38,244 bases of DNA, taken from an uncultured Bacilli bacterium (GTDB lineage: Bacteria; Bacillota_I; Bacilli_A; RF39; UBA660). A program made the translations under genes and the position numbers. The notes beneath the pieces were generated by a model that saw nothing but the letters and a program-made list of their open reading frames with translations, did not search any database and was not told the DNA's origin. Shown here piece by piece: positions 8,019 to 15,296 of this stretch. The stretch lies in assembly GCA_910585915.1 (NCBI GenBank), contig CAJUGF010000010.1:1-38244 (forward strand), in the 5' to 3' direction. Within the stretch, counting starts at the first letter, position 1; each line of letters opens with the position of its first letter.

Positions 8019-9293
8019 CTATTGATACTTCTTCAAAATACTTTCCATCTCTGCTTTTTCTGTATCACTCATTTCTTCTTTTGATAATGTTTCATTAAAC
8101 CAAACAGGTTCTTCTGTTTTTACTTTTTTTGAATTCTTTACTTCTTTATTATATTTTTTATTTTCTTTTTCGGCCATTTTCATTGCATCACTTGCTGTTT
8201 CAATCCCTACACGCTTCCAATGCCCTGCTACTGTTTCAACAAAAGAAGATGATAATTTATGGTTATTCTTCTTTAATGTATAATCAATTAAAACATTAAC
8301 AACAGCTGGTTTTAAGTTTAAATCAATTAGCAGACTTTCTAGCAATTTTAAATCTCTATTGGTTGGATTTACTCCATTATATTTACTTTTTAAAAAATCA
8401 TATGGGCTTGTATTTTCAAAAACCTCAATAATTCTTCCTCGTTTCGTTTGATCTCCTTCTGGACTTTTTAAATAGTCTGGTTGAGTTCGATAAACTAGAG
8501 TTGGTAATTTGCCATGATTATTATATTGATAGTACTTCCTTGTTTGCTTTCTTAAATTTTCTTTATCAATGCAACCTTTTTCATTAATGGATAATCTTAA
8601 AATCTCACAAATTTTTAAAGTATCAAGTTGATAAATAAATGCTAGATTATTAATTAGTTCACGCATACGTTTACCAAAGGTTCGTTCTGATACCAATCCT
8701 TTTGGAAGACTAGATAAAATCATATCAAAATCTACTTGATCTTGCATGTTTAATGGTAGTACTTCTCTTCCTACAGCATCAAAACTTCCTAGCTCACTAC
8801 TTGTTTTAAATGTAATATCAAAACTTTTACTAATATCTTCATATTCTTTGGTATCAATTTTAAATGTTTGATATTCTTTTTTTAATAAATCATATTCATA
8901 TTTTCCAATGTTATTATATAAAATCACATTAAAAATAGGATGGTTAAAGAATTCTTTAGCACTTAAGGGAGAATACAGTTCATAAATATAGTGATTGATA
9001 TCTCCAGCTTTAAAATAAGTTTTTAAAAGGCCTACTGCCTCTAGAGTTTCTCTTGCTAGTTTAATCGTTTCTAGATTAGCCTTTAAAAGGGTCATTAGAT
9101 GATGATGAGTATAGTCAACGCTTACAAATTCTAAACGATCTAAATCTCTCCACAGTGTAAGGTAAAGACTAATAGCAACGCTACCTATAATGGGTTCATA
9201 AAGACTAACAACGTTTTTGCGATCAACTTCTGTTAATATAGTCTTATTCACTACTAAATATTGATCTGCTGGTAAAAGTGTTATTAGTCGCAT
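8019..9293 (-). CDS. dnaB: Replication initiation and membrane attachment protein DnaB (DnaD-like)
   Basis: Firmicute primosomal protein (not the E. coli helicase of the same name) that acts with DnaD and DnaI to load helicase at oriC and at restart sites. The N-terminal winged-helix region is recognisable (LYEPIIGSVAISLYLTLW). A DnaD-type domain covers roughly residues 290-380, followed by a charged tail with EEPVWFNE. The ATG at 9293 follows AGAGGGTG. The in-frame GTG at 9302 is part of that ribosome site. At 424 residues it is close to the B. subtilis length. It is the first gene of the operon dnaB-dnaI-unknown-unknown and has its own promoter. Confidence 0.93.
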   Translation of the reverse strand: MRLITLLPADQYLVVNKTILTEVDRKNVVSLYEPIIGSVAISLYLTLWRDLDRLEFVSVDYTHHHLMTLLKANLETIKLARETLEAVGLLKTYFKAGDINHYIYELYSPLSAKEFFNHPIFNVILYNNIGKYEYDLLKKEYQTFKIDTKEYEDISKSFDITFKTSSELGSFDAVGREVLPLNMQDQVDFDMILSSLPKGLVSERTFGKRMRELINNLAFIYQLDTLKICEILRLSINEKGCIDKENLRKQTRKYYQYNNHGKLPTLVYRTQPDYLKSPEGDQTKRGRIIEVFENTSPYDFLKSKYNGVNPTNRDLKLLESLLIDLNLKPAVVNVLIDYTLKKNNHKLSSSFVETVAGHWKRVGIETASDAMKMAEKENKKYNKEVKNSKKVKTEEPVWFNETLSKEEMSDTEKAEMESILKKYQ

Positions 9294-9316
9294 GCCGTTC
9301 ACCCTCTTAAGAGTAT

Positions 9317-9345
9317 ATTATAAAGTTTCTTTTTATAATGTACAA
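9317..9345 (-). promoter_or_regulatory. dnaB operon promoter
   Basis: TTGTAC (9340-9345), a 17-base spacer and TATAAT (9317-9322) on the minus strand, directly after the terminator of the preceding gene. Confidence 0.65.
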
Positions 9346-9349
9346 GATA

Positions 9350-9382
9350 TGAAAAAGAAAAAAACTTATTTTTGTAAGTTTT
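9350..9382 (-). terminator. Terminator of the CPWC thioredoxin gene
   Basis: AAAACTTA (minus-strand sense, 9375-9382) pairs with TAAGTTTT (9361-9368) around a 6-base loop, followed by a T-rich tract. The hairpin starts at the stop codon. Confidence 0.8.
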
Positions 9383-10107
9383 TAACAAGACTCATCACAA
9401 GAAGAATCTAAAAGTTTTAAAAACATTTTTTGATAAATGCCAAACAATTCTTCTTGCTCTTTAGCACTTAATGGTGTGTATCCGTTTTCTTGACTTTTTA
9501 CAGTGTCTACATGAATATCTAAAATGTTTCCATTCTTTATTGCAATTACTGTTGGGGCATATAATCTTTTTTCTTTTGTATCTATTTGTTTTCCATTTTT
9601 ACTTATTAGATAATATGGATCTAATACTTTGTCTAATTTTTTTAATATTTCTTTATATCCATTTGTTCCTTCAGCACTAACTACTACTTGATCATTATCA
9701 TCAAGAGTTAAACTATCACGAATATTTTTAATATCAACATAATTGATTTCTCCTAAAGATGTACTTTCTGCAGCCTTCATTAACATAGGAATTGCTGTTC
9801 GACACCATGGACAACTTGAAAATCCAAAATAGATTATACCTGTACCATTTTCTAAGAATTTAACAATTTCATCATCGGTTTTATATACAAAAGGATTATC
9901 TTCCTTTATTTCTACTATTGGATAATTCATTTTATTCGTTTCATTCATTGTTCCATTTAGTGCTTCATATTCTTCTTTAAAACGTATCGCGTCACTTTTC
10001 AATACAGGATTTTCGTCCTTTTTTTGAACGGCCATTAATCCTAGCATTGTAGCAAGAGTCATTAATCCAGCTACCATAAATATCAATAACTTTTTATCTT
10101 GATCCAT
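9382..10107 (-). CDS. Membrane-anchored CPWC thioredoxin-like protein with Cys tail
   Basis: Probable extracytoplasmic thiol-disulfide oxidoreductase. One N-terminal membrane span (about 20 residues, IFMVAGLMTLATM) anchors a thioredoxin fold whose active site is CPWC in YFGFSSCPWCRT. A cis-Pro-like segment (APTVIAIKNG) follows. The C-terminus ends SSCDESC, giving a second cysteine pair. It is a clear paralogue of the protein at 12121 (shared SDA-K/R-FK-EYE, YFG..CPWCR, D-T-E-KR). An ATG at 10125 is in frame but has no ribosome site; the ATG at 10107 has GGAG about 12 bases upstream, so the start is uncertain. Its operon contains only itself. Confidence 0.85.
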   Translation of the reverse strand: MDQDKKLLIFMVAGLMTLATMLGLMAVQKKDENPVLKSDAIRFKEEYEALNGTMNETNKMNYPIVEIKEDNPFVYKTDDEIVKFLENGTGIIYFGFSSCPWCRTAIPMLMKAAESTSLGEINYVDIKNIRDSLTLDDNDQVVVSAEGTNGYKEILKKLDKVLDPYYLISKNGKQIDTKEKRLYAPTVIAIKNGNILDIHVDTVKSQENGYTPLSAKEQEELFGIYQKMFLKLLDSSCDESC

Positions 10108-10133
10108 ATCTTTTATCCACTCCATTTAACAAA

Positions 10134-10162
10134 ATTTTACTAGTAATCTGAAAATTTTGCAA
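10134..10162 (-). promoter_or_regulatory. Promoter of the CPWC thioredoxin gene
   Basis: TTGCAA (10157-10162), a 17-base spacer and TAAAAT (10134-10139) on the minus strand. Confidence 0.6.
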
Positions 10163-10177
10163 TATATATCAAAAAAT

Positions 10178-11614
10178 TTAATCAGAATTTTCTGACCATT
10201 GAATGGAATATTTACTAGGCCCTTTTATGATGTTACCATCTTTATCAAAACGTGAACTATGACAAGGACAGTCCCAAGTTTCTTCTATTTCATTAAAGAT
10301 AAGACCACATTTCATATGTGGGCACACTGGATGGACTAAGTGCTTTTCGCCATTTTTATCTTTATAGCAAGCTATTAGTCTTCCTTTTTTATAAGAGAAA
10401 GTTAAATGATTTGAATACCACGATTTATGATACCATTTACTTCTTAAAAAGGAATATGCGTTAGATAGAAGATAAGGAAAAGAAAATAAGAATCTCTTTA
10501 TAAAAGTTCGATGTGGGGAAAATAAATCATCATAAGGAGAATGTTTGCCATTGATACTTTGGTAAAACATTTGGGCACTTATTACACTTTGTATCATTCC
10601 CCATGCTTGATATCCAGTAGCGAGATATAGGTTTTCTTTGATAGGTCCGATTATAGGCATATGATCAAAAGTACAAATATCAACATTACTCCACAGAATA
10701 TTTTTTAATTTGCTCGTAGTTATTTTTTGAAATTGTTCAGAATCATTTTGTTTGACACTTGTTTTATGACTGCCACCTAGGGCTAATTGATAAATGTGTT
10801 GATTATCTTCATAAAACCTGGTCGATAAACTTGGATTTTCGATGGTTATATAAGTATACTTCTTGTTTTCTTTTACTTCGTAGGCATTCAAATATGATTT
10901 TTCAATCGATGTTTTTGTTGGTAAAAAATATGGTAAGTAAAAAAATGGATAGTGACATGCAATCATCACTCTTTTAGCTTCTATATAATAACCTTGATCT
11001 GTAACGCATTGATAGCCATTCTTTGTTTTTCTTATATTCATAATTCTTGTATGTTCATAAATAGGATGTTTTATAACATTTAGAAGGCCTTTTAAATATT
11101 TTAAAGGATGAAAAACAAAGGTGTCTTTCACTCCAATTCCATACAGAAATTCTTTATCTAATAAAGATAAATCATTTTCTAAAGGAATTTTTATATCCTC
11201 TAAAAAACGCTCTATTTGTTTTATATCTTGCACTTTTTCTGATTTTTGAGTAACTAAATATGATGTCACTTCTTCCAAATTACATTCAATTTGTTCCATT
11301 TTTATAATTTTTTTTAGTAGTTTTATTCCTTCTATTTGTGATGCTAAATAAATTTTTGCCTTTGTATATTGTTTTGTTAAGATTAAATGTCCTAAAGTAC
11401 TCTCTTGCAAATAATTTATTTTACCAGTTGTATTTAAACTCACACCTTGTCCAATCTTATTTGCTTCTACTAACATTACATTTTTCTGATCTTTCAAAAA
11501 GTACAAAGAATTTATTCCTGTCATACCTCCACCAACAATTAATATATCAACTACTTTATTTTCTTTTAAAGGATCATACGACTTCATCATTATATCTTTT
11601 TCCCATAAGCTCAT
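10178..11614 (-). CDS. FAD-dependent oxidoreductase with C-terminal Rieske domain (YhfW-like)
   Basis: A fusion of a DAO-type FAD oxidoreductase and a Rieske [2Fe-2S] domain, the architecture of B. subtilis YhfW. The dinucleotide-binding motif IVGGGMTGINS lies near residue 30. A second FAD-contact segment near residues 320-345 reads DHMPIIGP and ATGYQAWGM. The last about 70 residues hold the cluster ligands CPHMKCG and CPCHSSRFD. Substrate and electron partner are unknown. The ATG at 11614 follows GGGTGA; the GTG at 11623 is in that ribosome site. Two membrane-anchored CPWC thioredoxins flank it, which may reflect a shared redox role (inference). It is divergent from tRNA-Met. Confidence 0.9.
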   Translation of the reverse strand: MSLWEKDIMMKSYDPLKENKVVDILIVGGGMTGINSLYFLKDQKNVMLVEANKIGQGVSLNTTGKINYLQESTLGHLILTKQYTKAKIYLASQIEGIKLLKKIIKMEQIECNLEEVTSYLVTQKSEKVQDIKQIERFLEDIKIPLENDLSLLDKEFLYGIGVKDTFVFHPLKYLKGLLNVIKHPIYEHTRIMNIRKTKNGYQCVTDQGYYIEAKRVMIACHYPFFYLPYFLPTKTSIEKSYLNAYEVKENKKYTYITIENPSLSTRFYEDNQHIYQLALGGSHKTSVKQNDSEQFQKITTSKLKNILWSNVDICTFDHMPIIGPIKENLYLATGYQAWGMIQSVISAQMFYQSINGKHSPYDDLFSPHRTFIKRFLFSFPYLLSNAYSFLRSKWYHKSWYSNHLTFSYKKGRLIACYKDKNGEKHLVHPVCPHMKCGLIFNEIEETWDCPCHSSRFDKDGNIIKGPSKYSIQWSENSD

Positions 11615-11659
11615 TTTGTTCACCCAGTATTATTATGAAAAAAAATTGCATTATCATAC

Positions 11660-11688
11660 TTGCACGATTATATTTTATTTGATATAAT
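11660..11688 (+). promoter_or_regulatory. tRNA-Met promoter
   Basis: TTGCAC (11660-11665), a 17-base spacer and perfect TATAAT (11683-11688), 12 bases before the tRNA. Confidence 0.8.
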
Positions 11689-11700
11689 CGGAGTGTTCAT

Positions 11701-11777
11701 GGCGAGATAGCTCAGTTGGCTAGAGCGATCGGTTCATACCCGATAGGTCGGGGGTTCGACCCCCTCTCTCGCTACCA
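11701..11777 (+). tRNA. tRNA-Met (CAT), elongator
   Basis: A 77-base cloverleaf: acceptor GGCGAGA/TCTCGCT with G1-U72, D arm GCTC/GAGC, anticodon arm ATCGG-TTCATAC-CCGAT with anticodon CAT, T arm GGGGG-TTCGACC-CCCTC, and encoded CCA. It closely resembles B. subtilis elongator tRNA-Met, which also has G1-U72. It lacks the C1-A72 mismatch of initiator tRNA. A lysidine-type tRNA-Ile(CAT) is less likely. Confidence 0.95.
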
Positions 11778-11790
11778 ATATGAATTATGA

Positions 11791-11827
11791 AGCAATCCTG
11801 ATATTATAGGATTGCTTTTTCTATTTT
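11791..11827 (+). terminator. tRNA-Met terminator
   Basis: AGCAATCCT (11791-11799) pairs with AGGATTGCT, followed by TTTTTCTATTTTTT. Confidence 0.9.
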
Positions 11828-11931
11828 TTAAGTGATTTTCAAAATTGAAGAGATGTCTAGTTTTTGAAAAGAATGGAGACATATCTTGTATTCTTTATTT
11901 TTTATCTATAAAATAGAAAGTGAGGATATTA

Positions 11932-12087
11932 ATGAAAAGAAAAATTTCTATTTATTTATCTTTTGTTGCTGGAATTTGTTTTCTTGTATCTTTTTTATTA
12001 CATATGGATTTTATTCATTTTATTTTGGGGTGGATTTGGATTTGTATTGGAATATTAAATTATATTAATTTAGAAGATGATAAATAA
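11932..12087 (+). CDS. 51-aa two-span membrane protein
   Basis: A short gene in a different frame from the longer but unsupported open frame at 11886-12068. It begins MKRKISIYLSF, has two hydrophobic spans (about residues 6-24 and 28-45) and ends NLEDDK. The ATG is preceded by GTGAGG at 7 bases. It lies 33 bases upstream of the second CPWC thioredoxin gene and is probably co-transcribed with it. No family is recognised. Candidate promoter elements lie at 11864-11914 (TTGAAA, a TGTATT-like box and TAAAAT) but are not decisive. Confidence 0.6.
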   Translation: MKRKISIYLSFVAGICFLVSFLLHMDFIHFILGWIWICIGILNYINLEDDK

Positions 12088-12120
12088 ATCTTAAAAACTA
12101 AAATAAGTTGGGAGAAATTT

Positions 12121-12813
12121 ATGAAAAAGAATTTTGGATTATGGGTTGGAATTATTATTGGGGTTTTATTATTAATTGGAGTGCTATTTTTCTTTTTAAA
12201 ATCAGAAACGCAAGAATCAGATGCACTAAAATTTAAAAGAGAGTATGAAATGTTAAATGATACCATTCGGGAAAGTGATGGAGCAAAATACAATAATGTT
12301 GTTATTGCAGAGAATAATCCAATTCAATATATTAGTGCAACAGAGGCGGTTCAAAAGCTAAAAAGCGAGTCTGGGATTTTTTATTTTGGAGCTAATTGGT
12401 GTCCATGGTGTAGAAATGCTATTGAAGTATTGTTTGAAGCCGCAAAAGAAGAAAATTTGGATACCATTTATTATGTTGATATGGATACGGTTCGTAATAT
12501 TTGGGAAATCAAAGAAAAACAACTAGTAAAAACAAAAGTTGAGGGTGATGGTTATTATGATCTTTTAAATGCTTTGGATTCTGTTTTAAAAGGAAATTAT
12601 ATTTTGACTGATGCAGATGGAACAAAATATGATACAAATGAAAAAAGAATTGGAATGCCACTCATTATATCCGTGAGAGATGGGGATATTCTTGAGAGTC
12701 ATACTGGCACTGTTAAATTAAATGAAAACCAAACCAAGTATTCTAAGTTAGAAAAAAATCAAATTGTTGAACTAAAAAATGTCTACCAATCTATGATTCA
12801 AAAAACCAAATAA
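12121..12813 (+). CDS. Membrane-anchored CPWC thioredoxin-like protein, second paralogue
   Basis: A 230-aa probable extracytoplasmic thiol-disulfide oxidoreductase. An N-terminal span (LWVGIIIGVLLLIGVLFF) precedes a thioredoxin domain with active site CPWC (FYFGANWCPWCRNA) and a cis-Pro-like segment (GMPLIISVRDG). It is homologous along its whole length to the protein at 9382 but lacks that protein's C-terminal Cys-rich tail. The ATG follows GGGAG at 6 bases. It is in an operon with the 51-aa membrane protein and ends at a bidirectional terminator. Confidence 0.88.
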   Translation: MKKNFGLWVGIIIGVLLLIGVLFFFLKSETQESDALKFKREYEMLNDTIRESDGAKYNNVVIAENNPIQYISATEAVQKLKSESGIFYFGANWCPWCRNAIEVLFEAAKEENLDTIYYVDMDTVRNIWEIKEKQLVKTKVEGDGYYDLLNALDSVLKGNYILTDADGTKYDTNEKRIGMPLIISVRDGDILESHTGTVKLNENQTKYSKLEKNQIVELKNVYQSMIQKTK

Positions 12814-12837
12814 AAATACCTCAATGGGTATTTTTTT
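12812..12837. terminator. Bidirectional terminator between convergent genes
   Basis: AAAAATACC (12812-12820) pairs with GGTATTTTT (12827-12835), A/T-rich on both sides. It separates the thioredoxin gene from the convergent gene ending at 12836. Confidence 0.8.
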
Positions 12838-13195
12838 AAATCCAACGAGAGATATAAATATTTCTTGTTGAATCTTCTTCATATTTTTCAAAAATACGAA
12901 TGATTCCTTCTACTATTGCTTTTAAGATGTTATTACAAGTCTTACGAACCTTTACACGAAAAATCTCAACTTGCATCTCTTTACGAAAGGCATAATCGTC
13001 GATGTATTTGCCAAGCACTCGATCAATTTCTTTGATTAATAAAAGATCTTCATCATTTTCTATATTTGAAGAAAAAATAAACTTTTCATATATATGAATT
13101 AATCGTTCAGTTACTGTATCATCTTCATAATAATCAAGGTTGATGATACGTTCAAAATTGGGACAATATTTTAAAATCTTCTTGTTTGTGTTCAA
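12836..13195 (-). CDS. Unknown 119-aa protein
   Basis: No family is recognised. It is a soluble, mostly helical, highly charged protein with DYYEDDTVTERLIHIYEKF and a Tyr/Arg-rich end. The open frame extends to a GTG at 13204, but AGGGTGA there looks like the ribosome site for a TTG at 13195 (5-base spacing). The same arrangement recurs upstream of other genes in this window. It is monocistronic, divergent from the VanY-type carboxypeptidase and convergent with the thioredoxin gene. Confidence 0.6.
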   Translation of the reverse strand: MNTNKKILKYCPNFERIINLDYYEDDTVTERLIHIYEKFIFSSNIENDEDLLLIKEIDRVLGKYIDDYAFRKEMQVEIFRVKVRKTCNNILKAIVEGIIRIFEKYEEDSTRNIYISRWI

Positions 13196-13263
13196 GTACT
13201 TCACCCTATTCTATTGTTAATAAAATAATACACTGAAAACTCATTTTTGTCAAAGAAAAATTG

Positions 13264-13272
13264 TGCTATAAT
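13264..13272 (+). promoter_or_regulatory. Extended -10 promoter of the carboxypeptidase gene
   Basis: TGCTATAAT: a perfect TATAAT (13267-13272) with the TGN extension. No good -35 at 17 bases. The leader would be only about 16 bases. Confidence 0.6.
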
Positions 13273-13294
13273 GAATAAGATAAGGATGGTAAAA

Positions 13295-14254
13295 ATGGCG
13301 AAAAAAAAGAAATTAAAAATTAAAAAACAAGTGATTTATTTTATTTTAATAGTGTTTGCTTTAATAGTTGGAACTATTTTGGGAATACATTATTGGAACG
13401 ATTATCAATATAAACAAACAAATGAATATAAATTACTTAGCAAAGGATATACCAAAGAAGAAACAGAACTATTATTCCAAAAATTGACTGAAGAAAAAAT
13501 TCAAGAGCTTTTGGAACAGGAAAAAAATGAAACACTTCTTGCTATTTTAAATGAAAAATATTATCTTTCAAAAAATTTAGATGCTTATTTGGAATATCAG
13601 AAAAGGAATACTAATACTAGTACTTATGATATTGTTGCATTAATTAATACTGGTGCTCATCAAGATTGGTATGAGAATATTGTAGATGCAGACACCTCTT
13701 TAGGCAATCTTTTGTTGGTTAATAAGTTTCATCAGTTAGCAAATGATTATTCTCCAGAAAATCTGATTAAAGTAAGTAAGCAACATAGTTATGGTGAGCA
13801 ACAAATTACCAAGGAAGCTTATGAGGGGTTTCAAAATATGTTTAATAAAGCAAAGGAAGAAAATGTTACTTTCTTTATTAATTCTAGTTATCGTAATTAT
13901 AAAGATCAAGAGGATACCTATAATTCTCTCAAAAAAGCTTATGGAAGTTCTAAAGCGGATAGTCAAGCTGCTAGACCTGGACATTCAGAACATGAGACTG
14001 CTCTTGCTTTTGATATCTTTACGCCAGGGAATACTTCCACTGGAAACTTTAAAGATAGTAAGGCTTATGAATGGTTAAAAGAAAATGCTCAAGATTATGG
14101 TTTTATTGAAAGATATCCTGAAGGAAAAGAATATTTAACTGGTTATAATTATGAAGCATGGCATTGGAGATATGTTGGTATAGAAGTTGCCAAACAAATT
14201 AAAGAGGAAGAAATCACATTTGATGAATACTACGCATTTTATATTGAACAGTAA
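13295..14254 (+). CDS. D-alanyl-D-alanine carboxypeptidase, VanY/M15B family
   Basis: Membrane-anchored zinc peptidase that trims the terminal D-Ala from peptidoglycan stem peptides. A basic N-terminus and one span (IYFILIVFALIVGTILG) place the catalytic domain outside the cell. A helical linker of about 100 residues follows. The M15B signatures are SSYRNYKDQ, the zinc motif SEHETALAFD and EAWHWRYVG. The start is the ATG at 13295 after AAGGA; the upstream in-frame ATGs lie in the promoter. It has 319 residues. Nothing in the neighbourhood suggests a vancomycin-resistance cluster, so housekeeping cell-wall remodelling is more likely. Confidence 0.92.
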   Translation: MAKKKKLKIKKQVIYFILIVFALIVGTILGIHYWNDYQYKQTNEYKLLSKGYTKEETELLFQKLTEEKIQELLEQEKNETLLAILNEKYYLSKNLDAYLEYQKRNTNTSTYDIVALINTGAHQDWYENIVDADTSLGNLLLVNKFHQLANDYSPENLIKVSKQHSYGEQQITKEAYEGFQNMFNKAKEENVTFFINSSYRNYKDQEDTYNSLKKAYGSSKADSQAARPGHSEHETALAFDIFTPGNTSTGNFKDSKAYEWLKENAQDYGFIERYPEGKEYLTGYNYEAWHWRYVGIEVAKQIKEEEITFDEYYAFYIEQ

Positions 14255-14272
14255 AGAAAAAATGTTATAAAC

Positions 14273-14294
14273 AAAAACGACTTTTTGACAAAAG
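14273..14294 (+). repeat. 22-bp direct repeat, left copy
   Basis: The first 22 bases of the terminator, starting AAAAACGACTTTTTG, recur exactly at 16566-16587, where the second hairpin arm is missing. The two copies bracket the LysR gene and the cysteine-rich unknown gene. Confidence 0.8.
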
Positions 14295-14303
14295 TCGTTT
14301 TTT
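14273..14303 (+). terminator. Terminator of the carboxypeptidase gene
   Basis: AAAAACGACTTTT (14273-14285) pairs with AAAAGTCGTTTTT (14290-14302), followed by T residues. It belongs to a family of related hairpins that recurs at 16566 and 18631. Confidence 0.88.
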
Positions 14304-14322
14304 GCTATTTTAATTCAAAATT

Positions 14323-15207
14323 TTATTTTTGAATCATTTCAATTAATTTTTTCACACTGTAATTTGGTTCTTTCTTGTCTATTGTTGCAATTACAATAGT
14401 TCTTTTTGGAATACTTGGAATTGTTTTTATTTCATATAATGATTTATTTTCTAATTCGTTACTTATAAATTCTTTTGTTGCATATCCAATACCAAATCCA
14501 GCCTTTATTAAATCTATGATTAAATTATAACTTACAACCTCTAATTTCGGTTTAATATTAATATTGTTATTTTTTAAATATTTATTTAAATATGTTCTGC
14601 TATTTGATGATGAATTAGGAAAAATTAATGGGAATAATTTTAAGTTATTAAGATTTGTTTTACCTTTTGTTAAATCATAGTATTTCTGGTTTCCAACAAA
14701 TATATCTTGTACTTCTGTAATTGGTATTATTTTTAAATCTTTATTCTCTGCTGAGGGTGAAAATAACATTAAAATATCTAAATTGCCATTTCTTAATTCT
14801 TTGATTAAATTATTTGAAGTATTATTGTTTATTTGGATATCTATATTTGGATATTTCGTATGAAATTTTTCTAAGTAAGGCATTAAAATGTATCTACATA
14901 TTGTTGTTGATACTCCTATTCTAATTGTTCCACTATCTAAATTTTTAAGGTTAGATATTGCATTTTCTCCATTATTAATATTTTCTATTCCACTTTTAAT
15001 GTATTTATATAACACTTTGCCTTCATCTGTTAATATCATTCCATGTTTTGTCCTTGTAAATAAACTTACACCTAACTGCTCTTCTAATTTTTTTATTTGA
15101 AAGGTTATTGCTGGTTGAGAAATAAATAAAATATTTGCTGATGCAGATATACTTCCTTCTTTTGCAACAATATAAAATATACGATATAGATCTAAACTAA
15201 TGAACAT
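14323..15207 (-). CDS. LysR-family transcriptional regulator
   Basis: A 294-aa regulator. The N-terminal winged HTH covers residues 1-60 (DLYRIFYIVAKEGSISASA, ISQPAITFQIKKLE, LFTRTKHGM). The effector-binding domain starts near residue 90 (GTIRIGVS) and has two periplasmic-binding-protein-like lobes. The ligand is unknown. The ATG at 15207 follows a GGGA ribosome site. It is divergent from the gene at 15297, and an inverted repeat lies between them, so that gene is its probable target. Base composition looks more A+T-rich than the flanking housekeeping genes. Confidence 0.93.
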   Translation of the reverse strand: MFISLDLYRIFYIVAKEGSISASANILFISQPAITFQIKKLEEQLGVSLFTRTKHGMILTDEGKVLYKYIKSGIENINNGENAISNLKNLDSGTIRIGVSTTICRYILMPYLEKFHTKYPNIDIQINNNTSNNLIKELRNGNLDILMLFSPSAENKDLKIIPITEVQDIFVGNQKYYDLTKGKTNLNNLKLFPLIFPNSSSNSRTYLNKYLKNNNINIKPKLEVVSYNLIIDLIKAGFGIGYATKEFISNELENKSLYEIKTIPSIPKRTIVIATIDKKEPNYSVKKLIEMIQK

Positions 15208-15228
15208 GATATCAATCCCTTTTATATT

Positions 15229-15260
15229 TGATATAAAAAATATATATTATGTTTATATCA
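15229..15260. promoter_or_regulatory. Inverted repeat, probable LysR operator
   Basis: TGATATAAA (15229-15237) and TTTATATCA (15252-15260) form a perfect 9-base inverted repeat with a 14-base spacer in the divergent intergenic region. It overlaps the position of the -35 box for the plus-strand gene. That is a typical site for LysR-type control. Confidence 0.7.
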
Positions 15261-15270
15261 TGGTTTTCTG

Positions 15271-15276
15271 TATAAT
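15271..15276 (+). promoter_or_regulatory. -10 box of the cysteine-rich unknown gene
   Basis: A perfect TATAAT with no good -35 match 17 bases upstream, consistent with dependence on an activator bound at 15229-15260. Confidence 0.5.
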
Positions 15277-15296
15277 TCAAGTAAGGAGCTGATTCT

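Noticed and set aside
11886..12068. 60-codon open frame starting MYSLFFIYK
   Set aside because: No ribosome site. The alternative frame from 11932 has one, fits the operon and gives a coherent two-span protein.
13295..14254. Vancomycin-resistance locus (vanY)
   Set aside because: The enzyme family matches, but no vanH/A/X or VanRS-like genes are nearby. Ordinary cell-wall carboxypeptidase activity is more likely.
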